NCBI RefSeq assembly: GCF_004339095.1
Contig: NZ_SMGQ01000011.1
Span: 893,652-957,651, forward strand
DNA from: Natranaerovirga hydrolytica
Lineage (GTDB): Bacteria > Bacillota > Clostridia > Lachnospirales > DSM-24629
Reading direction: 5' to 3'
DNA length: 64,000 bases
Both the position numbers and the translations under genes were made by a program. This document shows, piece after piece, positions 9,720 through 17,114 of the stretch. The notes beneath the pieces were generated by a model. The model saw only the letters and a list, made by a program, of their open reading frames with translations, did not search any database and was not told the origin of the DNA. Every line of letters begins with the position of its first letter. Position 1 is the stretch's first letter.

Positions 9720-11414
9720 ATATTGATTTAGAAGCTTTTGCATCTTAATGGGTTTACTATAATAATACCCTTGTATTTGATCACAATTATGATTTTTAAG
9801 AAATTCTAATTGTTCTAATGTCTCCACACCTTCTGCAATAACTTTATACCCGAGATTATGTGACATATCTATAATTGTTCTTACAATCATCTTGCTCTCT
9901 TCACTTTCTTCTAAGGCATTAATAAAGGATTTATCAATTTTTATTTTAGATATAGGTAATTTTAACAAATAACTTAAAGAAGAATAACCTGTCCCAAAAT
10001 CATCTACAGCAATTTTAATGCCTTTTGAAGTGAGCTCTTCTAATTTATTAATATTACGTTCCATATTTTCCATCATTAAGCTTTCTGTAATTTCTATCTC
10101 TATATTATTCGTGCTTATGCCATTTGTTTTTAATATGTCATCAAAGTGCTTACTAAAATTTCTATGATTTAATTGATAAGGACTTATATTAATTGCGATG
10201 GTAAAATCTTTCATCTTATCTTGATGTGTCCTTAAATACTCACAACATTTTTCAATAATCCATTGTCCTATTTTAACAATGTCACCTGTTTTCTCTGCTA
10301 TTTCTATGAATTCTCCTGGAGATATTAAACCAAATTCTTTATGTTCCCACCTAATCAAGGCCTCAGCAGCATTTACTTTTTCAGAAGACAACTCCACTTG
10401 AGGTTGAAATTCTATAAACATCTCTTGATTCGTAAGGGCTGATCTTAGATCATTTTCTAAAGCTATTCTTCTAGATAACTTTTCATTCAAATGTTCTGTA
10501 AAGTAAAAAACTTTATTTCTTCCTATTTTCTTGGCTTCTAACATTGCTTTTTCTGCATTGTTAACCACATCTCTTCCTAATTGTTCTGTATCTGGATAGA
10601 CATTAACACCTAAGCCTACAGTCAATAGAATCTCTTTTTCTCGAATATTAAAGGGATCTTTAAACAGTTTTCTTATTGAAAAAATTAATGTTTCTAATGC
10701 TTCTCCATTTATTTCTCCCATTATACCAAAGGTGTCTTCATTAAAATGAGCTAAATAGATTTCTTTTGGCAACATACTTTTTAATCTATAAGCAATCTCT
10801 TTTAATAATTCATCTCCAACATCATATCCATAAGTGTCATTTACATGTATAAATTTATCGATGTCTAATGTAATCACGCTAATACTTTTTCGTGCTTCTT
10901 GATCATCTATTTTTTTAATCATTTCATTAATTTTCTCTATAAATATATACCGATTAGGTAATTCTGTTAAAACATTATGGGATGATAAATATTGTACTTT
11001 TTCTTCTATTTCCTTTTGTTTTGTAAGTTCCGATAATATGCCTACATAATTGGTCACAATGCCTTTTTCATTTTTTATTTCTAATACCATTAAAGACACA
11101 GCAACTAAGTTTCCGTTTTTCGTCTTATCCCATAACTCTCCTTTCCAAAACCCTTCTTTTCGTATAATTTCCCACATTTTTTTATAAAAATGAACATCTT
11201 GATAACCTGATTTTAATAATGTTGTATTGTTTCCAACTGCCTCTTCTCGAGTATATCCGGTTATTTTTAGATATGCTTTATTAACATAAATGATTTCAGT
11301 TTGCTTTGCATTGGTGATAACAAAGCCTTCTGATGCATTTTCTAATACATTCGTTATTAACTCAAGATTTTCTTTTAATTCTTCTGTGTCCATTAAATCA
11401 TTTGATTCTGACAT
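9708..11414 (-). CDS. PAS-GGDEF-EAL protein, probable c-di-GMP phosphodiesterase
   Basis: 568 residues, soluble, with no membrane helix. A PAS domain (about residues 15-130; VNKAYLKITGYTREEAVG) is followed by GGDEF (about 140-305) and EAL (about 315-565). The GGDEF active site is degenerate: the motif reads HFNEDTF, so cyclase activity is unlikely. The EAL domain keeps its key motifs: EALIRWEH, NISPYQL, EITES, DDFGTGYSS, KIDKSFI, AEGVET and QGYYYSKP. It should hydrolyse c-di-GMP, with GGDEF perhaps acting as a GTP-binding regulator and PAS sensing a cytosolic signal. The SD-like AGGTGG is rather far (about 12 bases) from the ATG. Confidence 0.9.
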   Translation of the reverse strand: MSESNDLMDTEELKENLELITNVLENASEGFVITNAKQTEIIYVNKAYLKITGYTREEAVGNNTTLLKSGYQDVHFYKKMWEIIRKEGFWKGELWDKTKNGNLVAVSLMVLEIKNEKGIVTNYVGILSELTKQKEIEEKVQYLSSHNVLTELPNRYIFIEKINEMIKKIDDQEARKSISVITLDIDKFIHVNDTYGYDVGDELLKEIAYRLKSMLPKEIYLAHFNEDTFGIMGEINGEALETLIFSIRKLFKDPFNIREKEILLTVGLGVNVYPDTEQLGRDVVNNAEKAMLEAKKIGRNKVFYFTEHLNEKLSRRIALENDLRSALTNQEMFIEFQPQVELSSEKVNAAEALIRWEHKEFGLISPGEFIEIAEKTGDIVKIGQWIIEKCCEYLRTHQDKMKDFTIAINISPYQLNHRNFSKHFDDILKTNGISTNNIEIEITESLMMENMERNINKLEELTSKGIKIAVDDFGTGYSSLSYLLKLPISKIKIDKSFINALEESEESKMIVRTIIDMSHNLGYKVIAEGVETLEQLEFLKNHNCDQIQGYYYSKPIKMQKLLNQYLNE

Positions 11415-11465
11415 TGTTTTTCATACCACCTTTTTACATATTTTTTAAATTGTCATCTATAAACG

Positions 11466-11560
11466 TGAAAGTCTAAACTGCAAACATACTTGCAAGGATT
11501 TGGAATGAATGCTTTCAACTCATCTAATGTCTCTTACAACAGCCCGGGGCATAAGGTGAG
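11466..11560 (-). repeat. Dispersed two-hairpin intergenic repeat, copy 1 (inverted, degraded)
   Basis: Relative to the other copies it is in inverted orientation. It begins TGAAAGTCTAAACTGCAAAC, then has ACTTGCAAGGATTTG and CTTTCAACTCA, and reaches the ATGTCTCTTAC arm. The second arm of the large palindrome is replaced by unrelated sequence before TAAGGTGAG, so this copy has decayed. Confidence 0.7.
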
Positions 11561-11636
11561 CAAATTATAATTATTGGATTACTTTTTAAGATTGGATTAA
11601 GATTAAATTATATTTTAATAGATTAATTGACTCGCT

Positions 11637-11684
11637 TTTAATAAATTAAATGTCTTACCATTTAATAAATTAAATGTCTTACAT
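11637..11684. repeat. Tandem 24-bp direct repeat (two units)
   Basis: Two adjacent copies share the core AATAAATTAAATGTCTTAC and differ only at the last bases. They lie 43 bp upstream of the -35 box of the gene at 11783. This could be a regulator site or a chance duplication. Confidence 0.7.
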
Positions 11685-11726
11685 TTAATCTTATCTTTTT
11701 TTACAAAACAAGTCAATTTTTAATTT

Positions 11727-11754
11727 TGACAGTTGCTCTCTAATGTGCTATTTT
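11727..11754 (+). promoter_or_regulatory. Sigma-A type promoter for the gene at 11783
   Basis: TTGACA at 11727-11732, 16 bp, then TATTTT at 11749-11754. This would start transcription near 11761, leaving a leader of about 22 bases before the ATG. Confidence 0.55.
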
Positions 11755-11782
11755 AGAAGAAAGATACTAATTGAGGTTGAAT

Positions 11783-12316
11783 ATGAAAGAAAAAATACTC
11801 ATTATGACTTATAGTGCTATTACCGTTTCAATTTTATTTGTAGGTGGTTTTTTTATATACTCTTTAAGTGCTACCTTAGCTGTTCCAGGCGGAAGATTTA
11901 TTTTAATGGCTCCTTTTTTAGGATTTGTTTTATATTTTCCATTAACCAAATTCAGAACCTATGGATTGATTTCTAAGATAACCGGTGTTTTCGCCTTAAT
12001 ATTATCTTATGTCAATCTTTTTATGGGATTGGCTATTTTTTCATCTGGCTTATTAACTGATATCACTTCTTTTGTGATGTTTAGAAAACTCAATAAAGAA
12101 TACAAGATTATATTAACGACTTCTCTATATCCATTATTTGCAACATTAACGTCTTTTTATGTTACGACGTATATCACTCATACTAATTTCTTCAAATTTA
12201 ATGCCTTATCCATCTATCTTTTTATGTTATTGGTGATATTTATTGTTCTATTAGGTTTGTTCGGCAGTTATTGTGGTTACAAACTTAAAAATCGAATCTT
12301 TTATAACCATAAGTAA
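11783..12316 (+). CDS. Small integral membrane protein, function unknown
   Basis: 177 residues from the ATG at 11783; the AGG of TTGAGGTTG lies 6 bases upstream and a TTG at 11771 overlaps it. Five to six hydrophobic helices cover nearly the whole protein, with a basic C-terminal tail (KLKNRIFYNHK). The size and layout recall substrate-binding (S) components of ECF transporters, and VPGGRFILMAPFLGF sits where such proteins have their first loop, but I cannot assign a substrate or confirm the family. It has its own promoter and a terminator downstream. No ECF ATPase genes are nearby. Confidence 0.65.
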   Translation: MKEKILIMTYSAITVSILFVGGFFIYSLSATLAVPGGRFILMAPFLGFVLYFPLTKFRTYGLISKITGVFALILSYVNLFMGLAIFSSGLLTDITSFVMFRKLNKEYKIILTTSLYPLFATLTSFYVTTYITHTNFFKFNALSIYLFMLLVIFIVLLGLFGSYCGYKLKNRIFYNHK

Positions 12317-12373
12317 AATAGACGGATAAACTGACACACCTTTTTTTATTGTATACCGTTAAGTAAAATGTAT

Positions 12374-12403
12374 AGATCACACATTTTGTGTGGTCTTTTT
12401 TTA
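12374..12403 (+). terminator. Intrinsic terminator
   Basis: GATCACACA pairs with TGTGTGGTC around TTT, followed by seven T. It ends the transcript of the small membrane protein gene. Confidence 0.8.
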
Positions 12404-12497
12404 TGCTTGAAGATAACTTTAATTTCTTCTATTGAATTGTAATAATTGATACGTATTTGTATAGACTAATGGTTATTACAAGGTAAAGGAGATTTAA

Positions 12498-13667
12498 ATG
12501 TCAAAAAAAGCAATTACTTTACTTATTATCAATGGACTTTTTGCTTTATCTATTGGATTATCCAATGTTTTTGTTAATATTTTTCTTTGGAAAAAAACTA
12601 ATGATTTTATACTTATTGCCTTTTACAATTTAATGAGTTATTCTTTTGCCCTTTTTGCTTTCATTTTAGCAGGTTTCATTGCTAAAAAAAAGTCTGGAAC
12701 TTGGTCTTTAAGGATCGGTGTTGCGCTTTTTGTTCTCTTTTTCTTGTTAATGTTTGTCTTTAAAAAAGAAGTTCCCAATTATGCTTATTATTTTGGCATG
12801 TTATTTGGTAGCGCTTCTGGTTTTTATTGGTTATCTTTTCATATTCTAAGTTTTGATTTCACATCACTAACCAATAGAGATACTTACAATGGTTTTAATG
12901 GCGCCATTGTTGGTGTATCTAATGCCATTGCTCCCTTATTTGCGTCCTATATTATTGACCGAAATGAAGAATTTATTGGTTATTCCATTATTTTTGGAAT
13001 TTCATTGTTTTTATTTTTGCTTTTAACCCTTATTAGTTTTTTCATTAAAAGTAGTAATTACAATAACGCATTTTCATTGCGCAAAATTGCTAATCGATCT
13101 AATGATCAATGGAACAACATAAGAAACAGTATCACACTTTGGGGTTTTAGAGATGTGGTTATTTTGTTTTTAATCAATGTATTAATATTTAAGCACACCA
13201 ATAGTGTTTTAATTTTAGGTCAATTAACTTTTTTTGCATACCTTTTATCCTCATTGGCTTATTTGACTGAACAAAAATTTATTAAGCCAAAAAGAAGGTG
13301 GCTATCTTTTCACATTGGTGCCCTATTTATGTTTTTATCTGTTGTTTTATTATCTGTAGACATTAATATTTACTATTTAATTGTTTTTATCATTATAGAT
13401 GCTATTTCAGTGCCTTTTTTTTTCGTTCCAATGACATCTGCTACTTTTAATATTATTGATGAATCTAAAGATGATTATTATAGAACAGAGTATATTATTA
13501 GTCGTGAAATCGCTCTAAATACTGGTAGAATTATTAGTACAAGTATATTAATCCTTGTATTAACTGTATTTAATAATGACGATGTTTTAAATTATTTTCT
13601 AGTCTTTATTGGATCGGCACCACTTTGGGCATTGTATTTCTTAAGAAAACTAAAAATATGGCATTAA
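12498..13667 (+). CDS. MFS transporter
   Basis: 389 residues with 11-12 hydrophobic helices, a basic loop after helix 2 (AKKKSGTWSLRIG) and a central cytoplasmic loop (about residues 180-210), the usual major facilitator layout. The start MSKKAITLLIINGLFALSIG resembles clostridial MFS proteins of the YqgE/SalY-neighbour type. Substrate unknown. TAAAGGAGATTTAA precedes the ATG. A possible promoter is TTGTAA-17-TATAGA at 12437-12465. Monocistronic with its own terminator. Confidence 0.8.
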   Translation: MSKKAITLLIINGLFALSIGLSNVFVNIFLWKKTNDFILIAFYNLMSYSFALFAFILAGFIAKKKSGTWSLRIGVALFVLFFLLMFVFKKEVPNYAYYFGMLFGSASGFYWLSFHILSFDFTSLTNRDTYNGFNGAIVGVSNAIAPLFASYIIDRNEEFIGYSIIFGISLFLFLLLTLISFFIKSSNYNNAFSLRKIANRSNDQWNNIRNSITLWGFRDVVILFLINVLIFKHTNSVLILGQLTFFAYLLSSLAYLTEQKFIKPKRRWLSFHIGALFMFLSVVLLSVDINIYYLIVFIIIDAISVPFFFVPMTSATFNIIDESKDDYYRTEYIISREIALNTGRIISTSILILVLTVFNNDDVLNYFLVFIGSAPLWALYFLRKLKIWH

Positions 13668-13670
13668 AAG

Positions 13671-13697
13671 GCCCTACACATTTGATTGTAGGGCTTA
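13671..13697 (+). terminator. Intrinsic terminator after the MFS gene
   Basis: GCCCTACA pairs with TGTAGGGC around CATTTGAT. The following sequence is only moderately T-rich. Confidence 0.7.
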
Positions 13698-13723
13698 ATA
13701 AGCTTTAAATATTCACTTGTAGT

Positions 13724-13866
13724 CTCCAAATCCTTGCGAGCAAGTTTCCTTTTTACATTTTCATATTAACTCAACTTGTGTCTCTTGCTGACGCAAGAGA
13801 CACAAGTTGCGCTGAAAGTATTAATTTCAAATCCTTGCGAGCAAGTTTGAAATTAATACTTTCATA
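13724..13866 (+). repeat. Dispersed two-hairpin intergenic repeat, copy 2 (most complete)
   Basis: Hairpin A has perfect 17-bp arms (CAACTTGTGTCTCTTGC at 13772-13788 and its complement at 13793-13809) around TGAC. Hairpin B (13812-13865) pairs TGAAAGTATTAATTTCAAA with its complement, continues as CTTGC/GCAAG, and has a 2-base bulge. An extra partial B module (CCAAATCCTTGCGAGCAAG) lies upstream at 13724-13747. The right end abuts the stop codon of rplY. Confidence 0.85.
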
Positions 13867-14481
13867 TTATTCTTCATTTTTTTGCCCAATAACCTCAGGC
13901 ATTTCAACGTCTTCTTCACTATCTGTTGTATCATTTGTTGAATTATGAACAACTGTAGCAATAACTTCTTCAGGACCATTGATTATGTTAATATTTTCTT
14001 CTTTATAGATTGGTAAGTCTTCTACTTTAAGTGGATTTCCTAAAGAAATATTAGAGACATCTGCTTCAACAGATTCCACTAAGTATTTTGGTAAACATTC
14101 TATCTCTAATTCATTTAACTGATGTTGTACCAAAGTTGTATTGCTTTCTACTTTAGACATATTTTCTAAATGAATCGGTACTTTTACCCTTATGGTTTCA
14201 TTTTGAGATAATCTTTGAAAATCTGCATGAATAACCTTATAAGTTAACACATCACTTTGTACCTCTTTTATAATCGTTGGTACTTTCTTTCCATTTACCT
14301 CTAATTCTATCTGTGCTGATACACCCTTGTTTTTGATGGTTCTCATTAAATCGGTACTATGAACCATAATATTTTCTGTATCTTTATGATCACCGTATAT
14401 AACACCTGGTATATACCCTTTTTCTCGTAAGTCAGTAGCTGTATTACCACCTAGTTCATTTCTAACTTCTGCTTTTATCAT
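13867..14481 (-). CDS. rplY: 50S ribosomal protein L25 / general stress protein Ctc
   Basis: 204 residues, the long (TL5/Ctc) form with an L25 domain at about 1-90 and a C-terminal Ctc beta domain. Typical stretches are YIPGVIYGD near residue 22 and YKVIHADFQRL near residue 82. Binds 5S rRNA in the large subunit; in Bacillus Ctc is stress induced. The C-terminal tail is acidic (DTTDSEEDVEMPEV). Monocistronic; about 240 bp separate its ATG from the upstream terminator at 14719. Confidence 0.95.
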   Translation of the reverse strand: MIKAEVRNELGGNTATDLREKGYIPGVIYGDHKDTENIMVHSTDLMRTIKNKGVSAQIELEVNGKKVPTIIKEVQSDVLTYKVIHADFQRLSQNETIRVKVPIHLENMSKVESNTTLVQHQLNELEIECLPKYLVESVEADVSNISLGNPLKVEDLPIYKEENINIINGPEEVIATVVHNSTNDTTDSEEDVEMPEVIGQKNEE

Positions 14482-14718
14482 AATATTTCACTCCTCTGTT
14501 TAAATATTTTATATAATCATAGCTTATAATGATTAATAATTATAATTATTTGTAAATACTCATATTAATTATAGCATTTATATTGCAACTTATTCAAGGA
14601 CATTATCATTTCATATTCTTCCCATATCTTTATTCTTTTAGTATTAAATCCTTCTAACTCTTATATATATACAATAGGTTCTATATCCTTGCATTCTTGT
14701 ACTTATCTATTTTTAGAT
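14482..14718. other. Non-coding stretch upstream of rplY
   Basis: AT-rich sequence with no supported gene. It must hold the rplY promoter and a ribosome site (AGAGGAGTG just before the ATG). I see no riboswitch-like structure. Confidence 0.4.
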
Positions 14719-14754
14719 AAAAAAATACCTTCTTTCTTTAAAAGAAAGAAGGTA
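14719..14754 (-). terminator. Intrinsic terminator of the leftward small RNA
   Basis: TACCTTCTTTCTT pairs with AAGAAAGAAGGTA (arms 13-14 bp). Read leftward it is followed by seven T (14725-14719). No protein gene ends near it, so it marks the end of a non-coding transcript. Confidence 0.8.
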
Positions 14755-14970
14755 ACCGACATTTTTGTTTTTTACTTTGTTAATTATCCCCGTAAAATCA
14801 TTAGACAAAACAAAAAACCGATCTTGAATTTCAAACTTATAAGTTTGGTATTTATACAAATCCCAATCTTATGGTCATCTTTTCACACTGTTATATAACC
14901 GTTCTAGTATATGTAAAAAATAATCTCCCCTAATTTCTTACTACTAGATTGTGTTACTCTTGGTCGACCT
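14725..14970 (-). ncRNA. Predicted small RNA divergent from agrB (RNAIII-like position)
   Basis: About 246 nt between a good promoter (-35 CTTTCA at 15005-15000, 17 bp, -10 TATAGT at 14982-14977) and a strong terminator. It has no open frame with a ribosome site; the only ATG frames are under 10 codons. Structure cues: TACTAG pairing with CTAGTA near the 5' end, a perfect CAAACTTATAAGTTTG hairpin in the middle, and the 14-bp terminator whose 5' arm is pyrimidine rich. The unit diverges from agrBD, as RNAIII does in staphylococci. I do not recognise an Rfam family. It could also be an unrelated sRNA or a long rplY leader that terminates early. Confidence 0.5.
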
Positions 14971-14976
14971 AGTATT

Positions 14977-15005
14977 ACTATAACATATTTAAAATAGATT
15001 GAAAG
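14977..15005 (-). promoter_or_regulatory. Leftward promoter of the predicted small RNA
   Basis: On the minus strand: CTTTCA (15005-15000), 17-bp spacer, TATAGT (14982-14977). The -35 box is poor, as expected for an activator-dependent promoter. A direct repeat ends only 6 bp upstream of it. Confidence 0.55.
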
Positions 15006-15011
15006 ACTTTT

Positions 15012-15065
15012 GTAACGAAAGTGTATTTTAACGTAACGAAAAAACACGTTTTGTTTTTTCGTTAC
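15012..15065. promoter_or_regulatory. Candidate AgrA/LytTR binding site
   Basis: GTAACGAAA occurs at 15012-15020 and again at 15033-15041, separated by exactly 12 bp. That is the 9-12-9 layout of AgrA and other LytTR regulators, with the LytTR-like core CGTTA on the minus strand. A third, inverted copy lies at 15057-15065, which also makes a 16-bp-arm palindrome (15030-15068). The direct pair is 6 bp upstream of the small-RNA -35 box. Specific binding by this AgrA is inferred. Confidence 0.55.
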
Positions 15066-15115
15066 GTTTCAAGGATAGTTGGTGCAAAAACCCTTTCTTT
15101 TTTTTCTATAGTTGA

Positions 15116-15121
15116 TATAAT
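15116..15121 (+). promoter_or_regulatory. Candidate -10 box of agrBD
   Basis: A perfect TATAAT lies 30 bp before the agrB ATG. No good -35 box stands 17 bp upstream (CTTTCT region), which suggests a need for an activator. Confidence 0.4.
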
Positions 15122-15150
15122 TTTTATATAAAGATGAGAGTTGGTTGTAT

Positions 15151-15726
15151 ATGACTGAAAAAATAGTAAATATTATCACTTACAAAATTTACAAACAAAA
15201 TATTATTAGTCATTGTGATCTTCGGAAAATGAATTATGCTATGCTTACGTTATTAAATGAATTAATAAAAACAATTATATTATTTGTATATTTCTTAGCC
15301 ATCCAAAGATTTGATTTGTTTTTATTTTCTTACTTAATTTTGGTAAGTATTCGTTCCATTTCTGGTGGTTTGCATTTAGACACTAATTTAAAATGCTTCA
15401 TTGTAAGTTTTATATTTTTCAACATTACTGTTCTTTCAGCACCTTTTTTAACCAATATACCGACGTACTTTGAATACATTATTATTTTTAGTAGCATTCT
15501 AATTATATATTGGTTTTCACCAATGCCATCTTTACACCGACCCATAAAAGACAAAAATATCATACATAAATCAAAATACATCTCAACAATTATTACTATA
15601 ATTTGGGTCTCAATTTTTTACTTGATTATAGAAGAACCAGTGTTTTTTTCCATTGGTTTACTGACAATCTTATTACAAGGAACCCAGTTATTAATAGGAA
15701 GGAGGCATTCACATGGAAGGATGTAA
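15151..15726 (+). CDS. agrB: AgrB-type accessory gene regulator protease/transporter
   Basis: 191 residues from the ATG at 15151; a TTG at 15145 is an alternative start. It has five to six hydrophobic helices. The catalytic pair is in SISGGLHLDTNLKC, with His and Cys seven residues apart as in staphylococcal AgrB (His77/Cys84). AgrB is a membrane cysteine peptidase that removes the C-terminal part of AgrD and cyclises the peptide. Its last 14 bases overlap agrD, whose AGGAGG site lies inside agrB, so production is coupled. Confidence 0.93.
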   Translation: MTEKIVNIITYKIYKQNIISHCDLRKMNYAMLTLLNELIKTIILFVYFLAIQRFDLFLFSYLILVSIRSISGGLHLDTNLKCFIVSFIFFNITVLSAPFLTNIPTYFEYIIIFSSILIIYWFSPMPSLHRPIKDKNIIHKSKYISTIITIIWVSIFYLIIEEPVFFSIGLLTILLQGTQLLIGRRHSHGRM

Positions 15727-15859
15727 AAAAAATACTATCACAAAAACTTTTTTAGTAGGTGTTGCTAGTGCTTTTATTGTACTTGCTAATTTGATTACAG
15801 TTTCTAACTCCTTTTTCTTATGGGGCGAAACGAAATGCCCAAAAAGCTTACTAAAATAA
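15713..15859 (+). CDS. agrD: AgrD autoinducer precursor with predicted Ser-based ring
   Basis: 48 residues, below usual gene-calling size; AGGAGG is 7 bases before the ATG. N-terminal part: basic then amphipathic (TKTFLVGVASAFIVLANLIT). Core: SNSFFLW. C-terminal part: GETKCPKSLLK, with the PxxL motif (PKSL) of AgrD proteins. Most AgrD have Cys at the ring position; here the residue that would give a five-residue ring ending at Trp37 is Ser33. Serine lactones are known from Staphylococcus intermedius AgrD and Enterococcus FsrD, and NSFFLWG resembles FsrD's NSPNIFG. The only core-side Cys (Cys42) sits just before the Pro. Overlaps agrB by 14 bases and the convergent agrC by 9. Confidence 0.85.
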   Translation: MEGCKKNTITKTFLVGVASAFIVLANLITVSNSFFLWGETKCPKSLLK

Positions 15860-17110
15860 TATCTTGAAAATAATATCTTCTCCATTAAAGGAAAGTTCGA
15901 TGATGCCGTTATAATAGTTTATGATTTTTTGAACATTATATAGGCCATACCCTCGATACTTTCCTTTTTTGGTTGAATAACCTTTTTCAAATACTTTATT
16001 AACATCGATATCGTTCGTTGTTGTATTGGTCACTTGAATTAAACTCTTATGATCTATTCTCCCAAGGGTCAGAGATATCTTTTTATTGGGCGTTTTCTCT
16101 GTTTCTTCTATGGCATTGTCTAGCAAATTACCCAATAATTCCACTAACTCATAATTTTTTAATGGATACTCAGGTATACCCATATTGATATTAAAATCAA
16201 ACTCAATGTCTTTTTCTTCTGCTAAACTTTTTTTATTATATATGATTGCTGCTAGAATGGCGTCTTTTATATTTAATAAACAATCTATGGATTGATCTCG
16301 TCCCACAATGCTTTTTAAATAATTTTTTATTTCTACTTTTGATATATTATCTTTTTCTATTTCTGTTAAACCATAGATAACGTTAAAATGATTTTTGATG
16401 TCGTGTTGTCTTTGACGCACTTCATCAACCAAACTTCTAAGATATGGAATGTATTTTTCATGGGTTAGAATAACTTGCTTTTGTTGTATTATTTTTATTC
16501 TTTGATAGGAAAAATAAAAATTAATGACAGTCCATATAATTACTAAACTAATAAGAATAGGAAAATATTCAAAAATCAAATTTTTGTGTACTCGCCAAAT
16601 CGAAAAAACCAATATACTACATAAGAACAAATTAAGCATAATGCTTAATATTAACGTAGTGTATTTAACATATAGTTTTTGTATGCTTTTTAACAAATTA
16701 CTTCTTATAAGTATTCCACAAAAAATTACCATAACAGAATTTACCATTAGTCCGGATTTAAAATTATAATCAAAGTTAGTTATTAATATAGAAATTATAT
16801 ATGTAATAATAACCTGAATCATTATCATTAATCCTGTAACCAAAAAAAACTCAAATATTGAACTTTTGATCTCTAGTTTGAAGATGAAAATAACTAGAAG
16901 AAATAAAATCACAAAATGTATTCCTAAATTAGTTATGATAAGTGAATAATATTCAGACATCTCAACCATTGTTATCATTAACAATACTAAAATTATCTTC
17001 CTACTTATTTTTGACTCTTTTATTTTTTTATTTATACCTGCCCATATAAATAAAATTGATATTGCTTCAAAAATGGTTAAAATCACTCTCTCATACCATA
17101 TAAATTCCAT
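15851..17110 (-). CDS. agrC: AgrC-type sensor histidine kinase
   Basis: 419 residues. The first ~205 hold six to seven hydrophobic helices, the peptide-sensing part in AgrC proteins. Then come a helical linker, the phospho-acceptor region RQRQHDIKNHF near residue 235, an N box (LLGNLLDNAIEE) and a G box (GYSTKKGKYRGYGLYN) of the HPK10 class. It should sense the cyclic peptide and phosphorylate AgrA. It starts 4 bases after agrA. Unlike the usual agrBDCA order, agrA-agrC faces agrB-agrD and their 3' ends overlap by 9 bases. Confidence 0.9.
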   Translation of the reverse strand: MEFIWYERVILTIFEAISILFIWAGINKKIKESKISRKIILVLLMITMVEMSEYYSLIITNLGIHFVILFLLVIFIFKLEIKSSIFEFFLVTGLMIMIQVIITYIISILITNFDYNFKSGLMVNSVMVIFCGILIRSNLLKSIQKLYVKYTTLILSIMLNLFLCSILVFSIWRVHKNLIFEYFPILISLVIIWTVINFYFSYQRIKIIQQKQVILTHEKYIPYLRSLVDEVRQRQHDIKNHFNVIYGLTEIEKDNISKVEIKNYLKSIVGRDQSIDCLLNIKDAILAAIIYNKKSLAEEKDIEFDFNINMGIPEYPLKNYELVELLGNLLDNAIEETEKTPNKKISLTLGRIDHKSLIQVTNTTTNDIDVNKVFEKGYSTKKGKYRGYGLYNVQKIINYYNGIIELSFNGEDIIFKILF

Positions 17111-17114
17111 ACCA

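Noticed and set aside
14689-14898. 69-residue rightward open frame upstream of agrB
   Set aside because: It runs through the terminator palindrome, has no ribosome site and shows no protein-like composition. The leftward RNA explains the structure better.
15030-15068. Terminator upstream of agrB
   Set aside because: The stem is long but is followed by TCAAGG and not by a T run. Its arms match the direct repeat upstream, so an operator is more likely.
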